Positions 10,216 through 22,168 of a stretch of DNA of 64,000 nt are shown in pieces. Positions within the stretch are counted from its first letter, which is position 1. The number at the start of each line of letters is the position of its first letter. The notes under the pieces are model-generated. The model ran no database searches. It saw only the letters and a list, made by a program, of their open reading frames with translations, and was not told the DNA's origin. Source of the DNA: Clusia tigrina (lineage: Eukaryota; Arthropoda; Insecta; Diptera; Clusiidae); contig OV050032.1 in the NCBI GenBank assembly GCA_920105625.2, positions 131,407,897 through 131,471,896 of the forward strand, written 5' to 3'. The position numbers and the translations under genes were made by a program.

Positions 10216-11727
10216 GTCCACTTGGGTGTGCTAATTATAAGTCCCACCTAGGTGTGCTAATTATAAGTCCTACCTTGGTGTGCTAATTATAAGTCCCAAC
10301 AAGGTGTGCTAATTATAAGTCCCTTTTGGGTGTGTGTCAATTTAAAGTGAGAACTCTAAAAATTTTTTCGATACCAATGTTGGAATTAATTTACACAATG
10401 GTGGAATTAATTTACACAATGTTGGAATTAATTTACACAATGTTGGAATTAATTTACACAATTAACTTGGAATTAATTTGGACAATTTTGTTGGAATTAA
10501 TTTGGACAGTTTTTGTGTAAATTTCAAAATTCTATCGTTGCTATTTCATCTGGGTGTGCTAATTATAAGTCCCAACAAGGTGTGCTAATTATAAATCCAC
10601 TTGGGTGTGCTATTTATAAGTCCACTTGGGTGTGCTAATTATAAGTCCCAACAAGGTGTGCTAATTATAAGTCCCATTTGGGTGTGTGTCAATTTAATGT
10701 GAGAAAACTAAAAATTTTTTCGCCATGAATGTTGGAATTAATTTACACAACTAACTTGGAATTAATCTGGACAATTTTGTTGGAATTAATTTGGACAGTT
10801 TTTGTGTAAATTTCAAAATTCTATCGTTGCTATTTCATCTCGGTGTGCTAATTATATGTCCCAACAAGGTGTGCTAATTATAAGTCCCACCTAGGTGTGC
10901 TAATTATAAGTCCTACCTTGGTGTGCTAATTATAAGTCCCATTTGGATGTGTGTCAATTTAAAGTGAGAAATCCAACATTTTTTCGATATCAATGTTGGA
11001 ATTAATTTACACAATTAACTTGGAATTAATCTGGACAATTTTGTTGGAATTAATTTGGACAGTTTTTGTGGAAATTTCTAAATTCTATCGTTGCTATTTC
11101 ATCTTGGTGTGCTAATTATAAGTCCCAACAAGGTGTGCTAATTATATGTCCACTTTGGTGTGCTATTTATATGTCCCACCTAGGTGTGCTAATTATAAGT
11201 CCCATTTGGGTGTGTGTCAATTTAATGTGAGAAAACTAAAAATTTTTTCACTTTGAATGTTGGAATTAATTTACACAATTAACTTGGAATTAATCTGGAC
11301 AATTTTGTTGGAATTAATTTGGACAGTTTTTGTGTAAATTTCAAAATTCTATCGTTGCTATTTCATCTGGGTGTGCTAATTATAAGTCCCAACAAGGTGT
11401 GCTAATTATAAGTCCCACCGAGGTGTGCTAATTATAAGTCCTTCCTTGGTGTGCTAATTATAAGTCCCATTTGGGTGTGTGTCAATTTAATGTGAGAAAT
11501 CTAAAAATTTTTTCGCTATGAATGTTGGAATTAATTTACACAATTAACTTGGAATTAATCTGGACAATTTTGTTGGAATTAATTTGGACAGTTTTTGTGT
11601 AAATTTCAAAATTCTATCGTTGCTATTTCATCTCGGTGTGCTATTTATAAGTCCCAACTAGGTGTGCTAATTATAAGTCCACTTGGGAGTGCTAATTATA
11701 AGTCCCAACAAGGTGTGCTAATTATAA
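10216..11727. repeat. Minisatellite and module block, E-A-B-C-D
   Basis: Complete five-module set. The 26-bp copy at about 10848 reads AATTATATGTCCCAAC, a variant shared with the blocks starting at 23084 and 61915. Confidence 0.9.
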
Positions 11728-13770
11728 TTCGGTGTTATTATTATAATTAAAATTTGGTATAACTCCAACACTCAGTATGATCCAATTCAAGGACATATCC
11801 AGGTGGGGAGTTTGACTGAGGCGGTACATCTCTCAAATAATAACGGAGGTGTGCTAATTATAAGTCCCAACAAGGTGTGCTAGTTGGGACTTAGTGCTCA
11901 GTATGATCCAATCCAAAGGACATATCCAGGTTGGGAGTTTGACGGAGGCGGTACATCTCTCAAATAATAACGGAGGTGTGCTAATTATAAGTCCCAACAA
12001 GGTGTGCTAATTATAATTCGGTGTTATTATTATAATTAAAATTTGGTATAACTCCAACACTCAGTATGATCCAATCCAAAGGACATATCCAGGTGGGGAG
12101 TTTGACTGAGGCGGTACATCTCTGAAATAATAACGGAGGTGTGCTAATTATAAGTCCCAACAAGGTGTGCTAATTATAATTCGGTGTTATTATTATAATT
12201 AAAATTTGGTATAACTCCAACACTCAGTATGATCCAATTCAAGGACATATCCAGGTGGGGAGTTTGACTGAGGCGGTACATCTCTCAAATAATAACGGAG
12301 GTGTGCTAATTATAAGTCCCAACAAGGTGTGCTAATTATAATTCGGTGTTATTATTATAATTAAAATTTGGTATAACTCCAACACTCAGTATGATCCAAT
12401 TCAAGGACATATCCAGGTGGGGAGTTTGACTGAGGCGGTACATCTCTCAAATAATAACGGAGGTGTGCTAATTATAAGTCCCAACAAGGTGTGCTAATTA
12501 TAATTCGGTGTTATTATTATAATTAAAATTTGGTATAACTCCAACACTCAGTATGATCCAATTCAAGGACATATCCAGGTGGGGAGTTTGACTGAGGCGG
12601 TACATCTCTCAAATAATAACGGAGGTGTGCTAATTATAAGTCCCAACAAGGTGTGCTAATTATAATTCGGTGTTATTATTATAATTAAAATTTGGTATAA
12701 CTCCAACACTCAGTATGATCCAATCCAAAGGACATATCCAGGTGGGGAGTTTGACCGTGGCGGTACATCTCTCAAATGATAACGGAGGTGTGCTAATTAT
12801 AAGTCCCAACAAGGTGTGCTAATTATAATTCGGTGTTATTATTATAATTAAAATTTGGTATAACTCCAAAACTCAGTATGATCCAATCCAAAGGACATAT
12901 CCAGGTGGGGAGTTTGACTGAGGCGGTACATCTCTCAAATAATAACGGAGGTGTGCTAATTATAAGTCCCAAAAAGGTGTGCTAATTATAATTCGGTGTT
13001 ATTATTATAATTAAAATTTGGTATAACTCCAACACTCAGTATGATCCAATCCAAAGGACATATCCAGGTGGGGAGTTTGACTGAGGCGGTACATCTCTCA
13101 AATAATAACGGAGGTGTGCTAATTATAAGTCCCAACAAGGTGTGCTAATTATAATTCGGTGTTATTATTATAATTAAAATTTGGTATAACTCCAACACTC
13201 AGTATGATCCAATTCAAGGACAAACCAGGTTGGGAGTTTGACTGAGGCGGTACATCTCTCAAATAATAACGGAGGTGTGCTAATTATAAGTCCCAACAAG
13301 GTGTGCTAATTATAATTCGGTGTTATTATTATAATTAAAATTTGGTATAACTCCAACACTCAGTATGATCCAATCCAAAGGACATATCCAGGTGGGGAGT
13401 TTGATTGTGGCGGTACATCTCTCAAATAATAACGGAGGTGTGCTAATTAAAAGTCCCACCTAGGTGTGCTAAATATAATTCGGTGTTATTATTATATTTA
13501 AAATTTGGTATAACTCCAACACTCAGTATGATCCAATCCAAAGGACATATCCAGGTGGGGAGTTTGACTGAGGCGGTACATCTCTCAAATAATAACGGAG
13601 GTGTGCTAATTATAAGTCCCAACAAGGTGTGCTAATTATAATTCGGTGTTATTATTATAATTAAAATTTGGTATAACTCCAACACTCAGTATGATCCAAT
13701 CCAAAGGACATATCCAGGTGTGGAGTTTGACTGAGGCGGTACATCTCTCAAATAATAACGGAGGTGTGCT
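11728..13770 (+). repeat. Domain-V 28S monomer array 4a (about 13 monomers)
   Basis: A long array, hairpin monomer second (11861-11893). Variants include CTCTGAAATAAT (~12120), GACCGTGGCGG (~12754), GATTGTGGCGG (~13403), a short GGACAAACCAGG (~13218) and AAATATAATTCGG (~13470). Most recur in the same order in the array starting at 55286. Confidence 0.9.
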
Positions 13771-14648
13771 AATTATAAGTCCCAACAAGGTGTGCTAATT
13801 ATAAGTCCCACCTAGGTGTGCTAATTATAAGTCCTACCTTGGTGTGCTAATTATAAGTCCCATTTGGATGTGTGTCAATTTAAAGTGAGAAATCCAACAT
13901 TTTTTCGATATCAATGTTGGAATTAATTTACACAATTAACTTGGAATTAATCTGGACAATTTTGTTGGAATTAATTTGGACAGTTTTTGTGGAAATTTCT
14001 AAATTCTATCGTTGCTATTTCATCTTGGTGTGCTAATTATAAGTCCCAACAAGGTGTGCTAATTATATGTCCACTTTGGTGTGCTATTTATATGTCCCAC
14101 CTAGGTGTGCTAATTATAAGTCCCATTTGGGTGTGTGTCAATTTAATGTGAGAAAACTAAAAATTTTTTCACTTTGAATATTGGAATTAATTTACACAAT
14201 TAACTTGGAATTAATCTGGACAGTTTTGTTGGAATTAATTTGGACAGTTTTTGTGTAAATTTCAAAATTCTATCGTTGCTATTTCATCTGGGTGTGCTAA
14301 TTATAAGTCCCAACAAGGTGTGCTAATTATAAGTCCCACCGAGGTGTGCTAATTATAAGTCCTACCTTGGTGTGCTAATTATAAGTCCCATTTGGGTGTG
14401 TGTCAATTTAATGTGAGAAATCTAAAAATTTTTTCGCTATGAATGTTGGAATTAATTTACACAATTAACTTGGAATTAATCTGGACAATTTTGTTGGAAT
14501 TAATTTGGACAGTTTTTGTGTAAATTTCAAAATTCTATCGTTGCTATTTCATCTCGGTGTGCTATTTATAAGTCCCAACTAGGTGTGCTAATTATAAGTC
14601 CACTTGGGAGTGCTAATTATAAGTCCCAAGGAGGTGTGCTAATTATAA
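13771..14648. repeat. Minisatellite and module block, B-C-D
   Basis: An internal block that restarts at module B without any tag or AT-rich spacer. Private variants: TTGAATATTGG in module C (~14174) and GTCCCAAGGAGG at the right edge (~14624). Both recur 43,558 bp downstream. Confidence 0.9.
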
Positions 14649-15550
14649 TTCGGTGTTATTATTATAATTAAAATTTGGTATAACTCCAACACTCAGTATG
14701 ATCCAATTCAAGGACATATCCAGGTGGGGAGTTTGACTGAGGCGGTACATCTCTCAAATAATAACGGAGGTGTGCTAATTATAAGTCCCAACAAGGTGTG
14801 CTAGTTGGGACTTAGTGCTCAGTATGATCCAATCCAAGGGACATATCCAGGTTGGGAGTTTGACTGAGGCGGTACATCTCTCAAATAATAACGGAGGTGT
14901 GCTAATTATAAGTCCCAACAAGGTGTGCTAATTATAATTCGGTGTTATTATTATAATTAAAATTTGGTATAACTCCAACACTCAGTATGATCCAATCCAA
15001 AGGACATATCCAGGTGGGGAGTTTGACTGAGGCGGTACATATCTCAAATAATAACGGAGGTGTGCTAATTATAAGTCCCAACAAGGTGTGCTAATTATAA
15101 TTCGGTGTTATTATTATTATTAAAATTTGGTATAACTCCAACACTCAGTATGATCCAATCCAAAGGACATATCCAGGTGGGGAGTTTGACTGAGGCGGTA
15201 CATCTCTCAAATAATAACGGAGGTGTGCTAATTATAAGTCCCAACAAGGTGTGCTAATTATAATTCGGTGTTATTATTATAATTGAAATTTGGTATAACT
15301 CCAACACGCAGTATGATCCAATCCAAAGGACATATCCAGGTGGGGAGTTTGACTGAGGCGGTACATCTCTCAAATAATAACGGAGGTGTGCTAATTATAA
15401 GTCTCAACAAGGTGTGCTAATTATAATTCGGTGTTATTATTATAATTAAAATTTGGTATAACTCCAACACTCAGTATGATCCAATCCAAAGGACATATCC
15501 AGGTTGGGAGTTTGACTGAGGCGGTACATCTCTCAAATAATAACGGAGGT
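14649..15550 (+). repeat. Domain-V 28S monomer array 4b (6 monomers)
   Basis: Hairpin monomer second (14782-14814). Further private variants: GTACATATCTC (~15034), a shortened ATTATTATTATTAAAATT (~15110), AACACGCAG (~15303) and AAGTCTCAAC (~15400). Confidence 0.9.
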
Positions 15551-16698
15551 GTGCTAATTATAAGTCCCAACAAGGTGTGCTAATTATAAGTCCCACCTAG
15601 GTGTGCTAATTAGAGGTCCTACCTTGGTGTGCTAATTATAAGTCCCATTTGGGTGTGTGTCAATTTAATGTGAGAAAACTAAAAATTTTTTCGCCATGAA
15701 TGTTGGAATTAATTTACACAACTAACTTGGAATTAATCTGGACAATTTTGTTGGAATTAATTTGGACAGTTTTTGTGTAAATTTCAAAATTCTATCGTTG
15801 CTATTTCATCTCGGTGTGCTAATTATAAGTCCCAACAAGGTGTGCTAATTATAAGTCCCACCTAGGTGTGCTAATTATAAGTCCTACCTTGGTGTGCTAA
15901 TTATAAGTCCCATTTGGGTGTGTGTCAATTTAAAGTGAGAAATCCAACATTTTTTCGATATCAATGTTGGAATTAATTTACACAATTAACTTGGAGTTAA
16001 TCTGGACAATTTTGTTGGAATTAATTTGGACAGTTTTTGTGGAAATTTCTAAATTCTATCGTTGCTATTTCATCTTGGTGTGCTAATTATAAGTCCCAAC
16101 AAGGTGTGCTAATTATATGTCCACTTTGGTGTGCTATTTATATGTCCCACCTAGGTGTGCTAATTATAAGTCCCATTTGGGTGTGTGTCAATTTAATGTG
16201 AGAAAACTAAAAATTTTTTCACTTTGAATGTTGGAATTAATTTACACAATTAACTTGGAATTAATCTGGACAATTTTGTTGGAATTAATTTGGACAGTTT
16301 TTGTGTAAATTTCAAAATTCTATCGTTGCTATTTCATCTGGGTGTGCTAATTATAAGTCCCAACAAGGTGTGCTAATTATAAGTCCCACCGAGGTGTGCT
16401 AATTATAAGTCCTACCTTGGTGTGCTAATTATAAGTCCCATTTGGGTGTGTGTCAATTTAATGTGAGAAATCTAAAAATTTTTTCGCTATGAATGTTGGA
16501 ATTAATTTACACAATTAACTTGGAATTAATCTGGACAATTTTGTTGGAATTAATTTGGACAGTTTTTGTGTAAATTTCAAAATTCTATCGTTGCTATTTC
16601 ATCTCGGTGTGCTATTTATAAGTCCCAACTAGGTGTGCTAATTATAAGTCCACTTGGGAGTGCTAATTATAAGTCCCAACAAGGTGTGCTAATTATAA
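15551..16698. repeat. Minisatellite and module block, A-B-C-D
   Basis: The leading 26-bp copies include AATTAGAGGTCC (~15607), found again only near 59167. Four modules follow in order. The B copy has TTGGAGTTAATC, as in units 2, 9 and 11. Confidence 0.9.
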
Positions 16699-17446
16699 TT
16701 CGGTGTTATTATTATAATTAAAATTTGGTATAACTCCAACACTCAGTATGATCCAATTCAAGGACATATCCAGGTGGGGAGTTTGACTGAGGCGGTACAT
16801 CTCTCAAATAATAACGGAGGTGTGCTAATTATAAGTCCCAACAAGGTGTGCTAGTTGGGACTTAGTGCTCAGTATGATCCAATCCAAAGGACATATCCAG
16901 GTTGGGAGTTTGACGGAGGCGGTACATCTCTCAAATAATAACGGAGGTGTGCTAATTATAAGTCCCAACAAGGTGTGCTAATTATAATTCGGTGTTATTA
17001 TTATAATTAAAATTTGGTATAACTCCAACACTCAGTATGATCCAATCCAAAGGACATATCCAGGTGGGGAGTTTGACTGAAGCGGTACATCTCTCAAATA
17101 ATAACGGAGGTGTGCTAATTATAAGTCCCAACAAGGTGTGCTAATTATAATTCGGTGTTATTATTATAATTAAAATTTGGTATAACTCCAACACTCAGTA
17201 TGATCCAATTCAAGGACATATCCAGGTGGGGAGTTTGACTGAGGCGGTACATCTCTCAAATAATAACGGAGGTGTGCTAATTATAAGTCCCAACAAGGTG
17301 TGCTAATTATAATTCGGTGTTATTATTATAATTAAAATTTGGTATAACTCCAACACTCAGTATGATCCAATTCAAGGACATATCCAGGTGGGGAGTTTGA
17401 CTGAGGCGGTACATCTCTCAAATAATAACGGAGGTGTGCTAATTAT
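16699..17446 (+). repeat. Domain-V 28S monomer array 4c (5 monomers)
   Basis: Hairpin monomer second (16832-16864). The third carries GACTGAAGCGG, as in arrays 0, 2, 7e, 9 and 11. Confidence 0.9.
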
Positions 17447-17935
17447 ACCTGAATGGCAAAAAGTGGTGGTCCGGTAGTTGGGTGAGACACGCCAACTATG
17501 GAAATAAACTTTAAAATTAATTTAAACAATATTTTTGTAAATTTAAAAATTTTCCATACAAAAAAACTAAGATAAGATGTTACCGCCAAGAAATCTATAT
17601 AGTTGGTCGACCTGAATGGCAAAAAGTGGTGGTTTGGTAGTTGAGTGGGGCCCTCCAACTAATGATATGAACTTAAATATCAATTAAAACAATATTTTGG
17701 TAAATTTAAAAATTTTCCATACAAAAAAACTAAGATAAGATGTTACCGCCAAGAAATCTATATAGTTGGTCGACCTGAATGGCAAAAAGTGGTGGTTTGG
17801 TAGTTGAGTGGGGCCCTCCAACTAATGATATGAACTTAAATATCAATTAAAACAATATTTTTGTAAATTTAAAAATTTTCCATACAAAAAAACTAAGATA
17901 AGATGTTACCGCCAAGAAATCTATATAGTTGGTCG
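17447..17935. repeat. 163-bp spacer monomer triplet before tag 5
   Basis: L-leading triplet, exactly 489 bp, next to the transposon-split tag. An open frame on the minus strand (17847-18044) only reads through its third copy into the transposon end. Confidence 0.93.
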
Positions 17936-17944
17936 ACCTGGTTG

Positions 17945-17946
17945 TA
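17945..17946. other. TA target-site duplication, left copy
   Basis: Left TA of the Tc1-type insertion. It sits in GTTG-TA-AGTGG at the start of 28S tag 5; eleven other tags keep this site uninterrupted. Confidence 0.95.
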
Positions 17947-18170
17947 CAGTGACTCACACTGAAAATGGTCCACTTGTAACCACACTCTTTAAAGCGTAAA
18001 ATGTCTAAGAAATCGATATGTAAATAAAAAAGTAAAAATGCCAAAGTTGTTAGTTTGTTGTATTTTAATAAAAAAACATAAAAAAATTTATTAATTCCAT
18101 AACATTTTTCAAAAAATTAACATTGAACGAAATAAAAGAAAAATTCAGGTCACAGTGAAAATGGTCCACT
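17947..18170 (+). repeat. Left terminal inverted repeat (224 bp)
   Basis: Pairs with 19377-19600 in inverse orientation with one mismatch. Presumed transposase-binding direct repeats (TGAAAATGGTCCACTT) lie at 17960-17975 and 18156-18171, about 196 bp apart. On the minus strand a candidate AATAAA at 18087-18092 lies ~127 bp beyond the transposase stop and could serve as a polyadenylation signal; that is inference. Confidence 0.96.
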
Positions 18171-18218
18171 TAAGCTTATGTACATTAATTTAAGTATTCA
18201 TAGAAAAACTACATATTA

Positions 18219-19238
18219 TTAATATTTTGTTGGATAGCCTTTCTGATGAATAACAGATTTAAGGCGACTTGGAATAGATTCTACCAGCTTTTTTGTATAA
18301 TCCGGGCTTATTTTCTCCCACTCCTCCAAAAGGACCTTTTTTAAGTCATTTTTGTTTGAAATTTCGTGTTTTCGTATTTCAACTTCCAGTTTCTGCCACA
18401 AATTTTCAATTATGTTCAAGTCCGGTGATTGGGGAGGAGTTTTGATTACTCTTGGACAATGATACAGAAGCCATTCTTTAATTATTCCTGCCGTATGCTT
18501 TGGATCATTATCCTGATAGAAGTGAAAGGTTTCTTTTATGCCGAGTTTTTCAGCACTTTGTTTAAGATTATTTTTCAAAATGTTTAAATATTGCATTTTC
18601 TCCATAATCCCTTCAACAAAGTGCAATTTGCCAACACCAGCAGCCGAACAAGCACCCCAGACCATCACATGCCCGCCACCATGTTTAACTGTCGGACGTA
18701 AATGCTTCGGATTCATCTCCTGGTTGGGTTTTCTCCAAACGTTTACTCTGCCATCTGACCCAAAGAGGTTATATTTACTCTCATCCGTGAATATGACGTT
18801 CTTCCAGAATGAAAAATCGTTCCCAGCGTGGCTATGAGCGAACTGCAATCGAATTTTTTTATTCTTTAGACTTACAAAAGGTTTCTTGCGTGCAATTCTG
18901 CCATTTAGTCCATCCTTCCGAAGGACTCTCCGAATTGTCTCGGCGTTACAGCTTATATTGAAGTGTTTTTCAACCATATCCCGTAGTTTCGGTGCACTAA
19001 GTCTAGGATTTATCTTGATTTGGTTGACTATCCACCTTTCTTGACGCTCGCTGAATAGCTTTTTTGTGCTAATTTTCGGCTTATTTGTAACTCGCCCTTC
19101 ATTTTTAAACCGCTGAATGATATTTTCGACTGTTGTGCGGGCTTTTTTAACAATTTTCGCTATTTCTCTTTGACTTTTTCCACTTTTATAGTGTTCAATA
19201 ATTAAATTTCTCAGCTCGAGAGTAGTATGTCGACCCAT
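18219..19238 (-). CDS. Tc1-family DD34E transposase, 339 aa
   Basis: Transposase that would bind the element's inverted repeats and catalyse cut-and-paste transposition into TA sites in the nucleus. The N-terminal ~110 residues form the paired-like DNA-binding region: helix-turn-helix 1 about residues 7-46 (SQREIAKIVKKARTTVENI), a GRPR-like linker near 48-54 (GRVTNKP), and helix-turn-helix 2 about 62-108. RIARKKP at 114-120 may contribute a nuclear localisation signal. The catalytic domain has D152 (FTDESKYNLFG), the glycine-rich HGGGHVMVWG at 186-195, D243 (YQDNDPKHTA) and E278 (SPDLNIIENLW), with 34 residues between D243 and E278, i.e. DD34E. Length is normal for Tc1 transposases (~340). 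I start at the ATG at 19238 (A at -3, G at +4, a good Kozak context); a longer frame opens only at a TTG at 19244, and an in-frame stop lies at 19275-19277. No frameshift, no internal stop and no missing catalytic residue, so it is potentially active. Confidence 0.96.
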   Translation of the reverse strand: MGRHTTLELRNLIIEHYKSGKSQREIAKIVKKARTTVENIIQRFKNEGRVTNKPKISTKKLFSERQERWIVNQIKINPRLSAPKLRDMVEKHFNISCNAETIRRVLRKDGLNGRIARKKPFVSLKNKKIRLQFAHSHAGNDFSFWKNVIFTDESKYNLFGSDGRVNVWRKPNQEMNPKHLRPTVKHGGGHVMVWGACSAAGVGKLHFVEGIMEKMQYLNILKNNLKQSAEKLGIKETFHFYQDNDPKHTAGIIKEWLLYHCPRVIKTPPQSPDLNIIENLWQKLEVEIRKHEISNKNDLKKVLLEEWEKISPDYTKKLVESIPSRLKSVIHQKGYPTKY

Positions 19239-19376
19239 CCTCAAATTTATAGATAAACAACTGAAGGAATCGATCTAAACTGTGTTTGCTTCAATGCACA
19301 AGTGTAAATAAAGGTAAACAGAACAAAACAAATACGGGAATATGGAAAAGATCCGTTATTTATCGTAGTTCTGCAC

Positions 19377-19600
19377 AGTGGACCATTTTCACTGTGACCT
19401 GAATTTTTCTTTTATTTCGTTCAATGTTAATTTTTTGAAAAATGTTATGGAATTAATAAATTTTTTTATGTTTTTTTATTAAAATACAACAAACTAACAA
19501 CTTTGGCATTTTTACTTTTTTATTTACATATCGATTTCTTAGACATTTTACGCTTTAAAGTGTGTGGTTACAAGTGGACCATTTTCAGTGTGAGTCACTG
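19377..19600 (-). repeat. Right terminal inverted repeat (224 bp)
   Basis: Inverse partner of 17947-18170. Outer direct repeat at 19572-19587, inner one at ~19376-19391. The 138 bp between this repeat and the transposase ATG (19239-19376) would hold the 5' UTR and promoter; I see no clear promoter motif there. Confidence 0.96.
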
Positions 19601-19602
19601 TA
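19601..19602. other. TA target-site duplication, right copy
   Basis: Right TA of the insertion, continuing directly into AGTGGTAGAGCAGC of 28S tag 5. Confidence 0.95.
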
Positions 19603-19663
19603 AGTGGTAGAGCAGCTGCCATACTGCGATCCACTGAAGCTTATCCTTTGCTTGACGATTCGA
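19601..19663 (+). pseudogene. 28S rRNA 3'-terminal fragment (tag 5), split by transposon
   Basis: Positions 2-64 of the tag; its first G is at 17944, on the other side of the 1.65-kb element. Removing the element and one TA restores the tag seen elsewhere. Confidence 0.82.
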
Positions 19664-19793
19664 GAAAAAAAAATCGAAAAAAATTGTATATGTAAATAAA
19701 TACCATTATATATATATAAGATATTATTATATATTTATTATACTCCTACAAATCATCATCGTGTTTGTATTGTGTATATAATATTATATAATA

Positions 19794-19838
<45 letters not shown>

Positions 19839-19856
19839 ATGGATGCTGAGATGATG

Positions 19857-19894
<38 letters not shown>

Positions 19895-20033
19895 ATATTA
19901 ATTATTTATATATATAATGTCTATAATATATATTATTTTATAATACATATAATACTACTTTATTGTATTTATATAATATTTTTTGGATATTATATAAATC
20001 GAATATGTGAGATATATAGATTATGCTATATAT
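19664..20033. repeat. AT-rich spacer, intermediate type
   Basis: Starts like the L type (AATTGTATATG) but has a TA tract of only ~26 bp (about 19864-19889) and is followed by an E module as in S units, so it is a recombinant between the two kinds. Confidence 0.85.
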
Positions 20034-21545
20034 GTCCACTTGGGTGTGCTAATTATAAGTCCCACCTAGGTGTGCTAATTATAAGTCCTACCTTGGTGTG
20101 GTAATTATAAGTCCCAACAAGGTGTGCTAATTATAAGTCCCTTTTGGGTGTGTGTCAATTTAAAGTGAGAAATCTAAAAATTTTTTCGATACCAATGTTG
20201 GAATTAATTTACACAATGGTGGAATTAATTTACACAATGTTGGAATTAATTTACACAATGTTGGAATTAATTTACACAATTAACTTGGAATTAATTTGGA
20301 CAATTTTGTTGGAATTAATTTGGACAGTTTTTGTGTAAATTTCAAAATTCTATAGTTGCTATTTCATCTGGGTGTGCTAATTATAAGTCCCAACAAGGTG
20401 TGCTAATTATAAATCCACTTGGGTGTGCTATTTATAAGTCCACTTGGGTGTGCTAATTATAAGTCCCAACAAGGTGTGCTAATTATAAGTCCCATTTGGG
20501 TGTGTGTCAATTTAATGTGAGAAAACTAAAAATTTTTTCGCCATGAATGTTGGAATTAATTTACACAACTAACTTGGAATTAATCTGGACAATTTTGTTG
20601 GAATTAATTTGGACAGTTTTTGTGTAAATTTCAAAATTCTATCGTTGCTATTTCATCTCGGTGTGCTAATTATAAGTCCCAACAAGGTGTGCTAATTATA
20701 AGTCCCACCTAGGTGTGCTAATTATAAGTCCTACCTTGGTGTGCTAATTATAAGTCCCATTTGGATGTGTGTCAATTTAAAGTGAGAAATCCAACATTTT
20801 TTCGATATCAATGTTGGAATTAGTTTACACAATTAACTTGGAATTAATCTGGACAATTTTGTTGGAATTAATTTGGACAGTTTTTGTGGAAATTTCTAAA
20901 TTCTATCGTTGCTATTTCATCTTGGTGTGCTAATTATAAGTCCCAACAAGGTGTGCTAATTATATGTCCACTTTGGTGTGCTATTTATATGTCCCACCTA
21001 GGTGTGCTAATTATAAGTCCCATTTGGGTGTGTGTCAATTTAATGTGAGAAAACTAAAAATTTTTTCACTTTGAATGTTGGAATTAATTTACACAATTAA
21101 CTTGGAATTAATCTGGACAATTTTGTTGGAATTAATTTGGACAGTTTTTGTGTAAATTTCAAAATTCTATCGTTGCTATTTCATCTGGGTGTGCTAATTA
21201 TAAGTCCCAACAAGGTGTGCTAATTATAAGTCCCACCGAGGTGTGCTAATTATAAGTCCTACCTTGGTGTGCTAATTATAAGTCCCATTTGGGTGTGTGT
21301 CAATTTAATGTGAGAAATCTAAAAATTTTTTCGCTATGAATGTTGGAATTAATTTACACAATTAACTTGGAATTAATCTGGACAATTTTGTTGGAATTAA
21401 TTTGGACAGTTTTTGTGTAAATTTCAAAATTCTATCGTTGCTATTTCATCTCGGTGTGCTATTTATAAGTCCCAACTAGGTGTGCTAATTATAAGTCCAA
21501 TTGGGAGTGCTAATTATAAGTCCCAACAAGGTGTGCTAATTATAA
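20034..21545. repeat. Minisatellite and module block, E-A-B-C-D
   Basis: Complete set. Variants: GTGTGGTAATTAT (~20096), GGAATTAGTTTACAC in module B (~20816), CTATAGTTGC (~20351), and AAGTCCAATTGGGAG at the right edge (~21494). The B-module and right-edge variants recur in the block starting at 59107. Confidence 0.9.
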
Positions 21546-22168
21546 TTCGGTGTTATTATTATAATTAAAATTTGGTATAACTCCAACACTCAGTATGATC
21601 CAATCCAAAGGACATATCCAGGTTGGGAGTTTGACGGAGGCGGTACATCTCTCAAATAATAACGGAGGTGTGCTAATTATAAGTCCCAACAAGGTGTGCT
21701 AATTATAATTCGGTGTTATTATTATAATTAAAATTTGGTATAACTCCAACACTCAGTATGATCCAATCCAAAGGACATATCCAGGTGGGGAGTTTGACTG
21801 AGGCGGTACATCTCTCAAATAATAACGGAGGTGTGCTAATTATAAGTCCCAACAAGGTGTGCTAATTATAATTCGGTGTTATTATTATAATTAAAATTTG
21901 GTATAACTCCAACACTCAGTATGATCCAATTCAAGGACATATCCAGGTGGGGAGTTTGACTGAGGCGGTACATCTCTCAAATAATAACGGAGGTGTGCTA
22001 ATTATAAGTCCCAACAAGGTGTGCTAATTATAATTCGGTGTTATTATTATAATTAAAATTTGGTATAACTCCAACACTCAGTATGATCCAATCCAAAGGA
22101 CATATCCAGGTGGGGAGTTTGACTGAGGCGGTACATCTCTCAAATAATAACGGAGGTGTGCTAATTAT
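21546..22168 (+). repeat. Domain-V 28S monomer array 5 (4 monomers, no hairpin)
   Basis: The only array next to a D module without the hairpin monomer. Its first monomer joins a normal left half to the GGTTGGGAGTTTGACGGAGG right half of a hairpin monomer, consistent with an unequal exchange that removed one monomer and the hairpin. Confidence 0.9.

Larger units (their letters stand above)
17947..19600 (-). mobile_element. Intact Tc1-family DNA transposon (DD34E)
   Basis: A 1,654-bp element bounded by inverted repeats starting CAGTGACTCACACTG and flanked by a TA duplication, the hallmark of Tc1/mariner cut-and-paste elements. The 224-bp inverted repeats match at all but one position (17986 against 19561). 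It encodes one uninterrupted 339-codon transposase on the minus strand. Each inverted repeat holds two copies of TGAAAATGGTCCACTT, an outer and an inner one, so the ends have the IR/DR arrangement known from Sleeping Beauty, Minos, S and Paris elements. Nearly identical ends and an intact gene suggest recent arrival. It is the only non-satellite sequence in the window. I cannot name the exact family. Confidence 0.97.

Noticed and set aside
13443..13625. 60-codon minus-strand frame (also 57001-57183)
   Set aside because: Antisense to 28S-derived monomers; open only because of one shared variant, and duplicated with the segment.
18538..18837. 99-codon plus-strand frame inside the transposon
   Set aside because: Lies antisense to the transposase, which has clear catalytic motifs.
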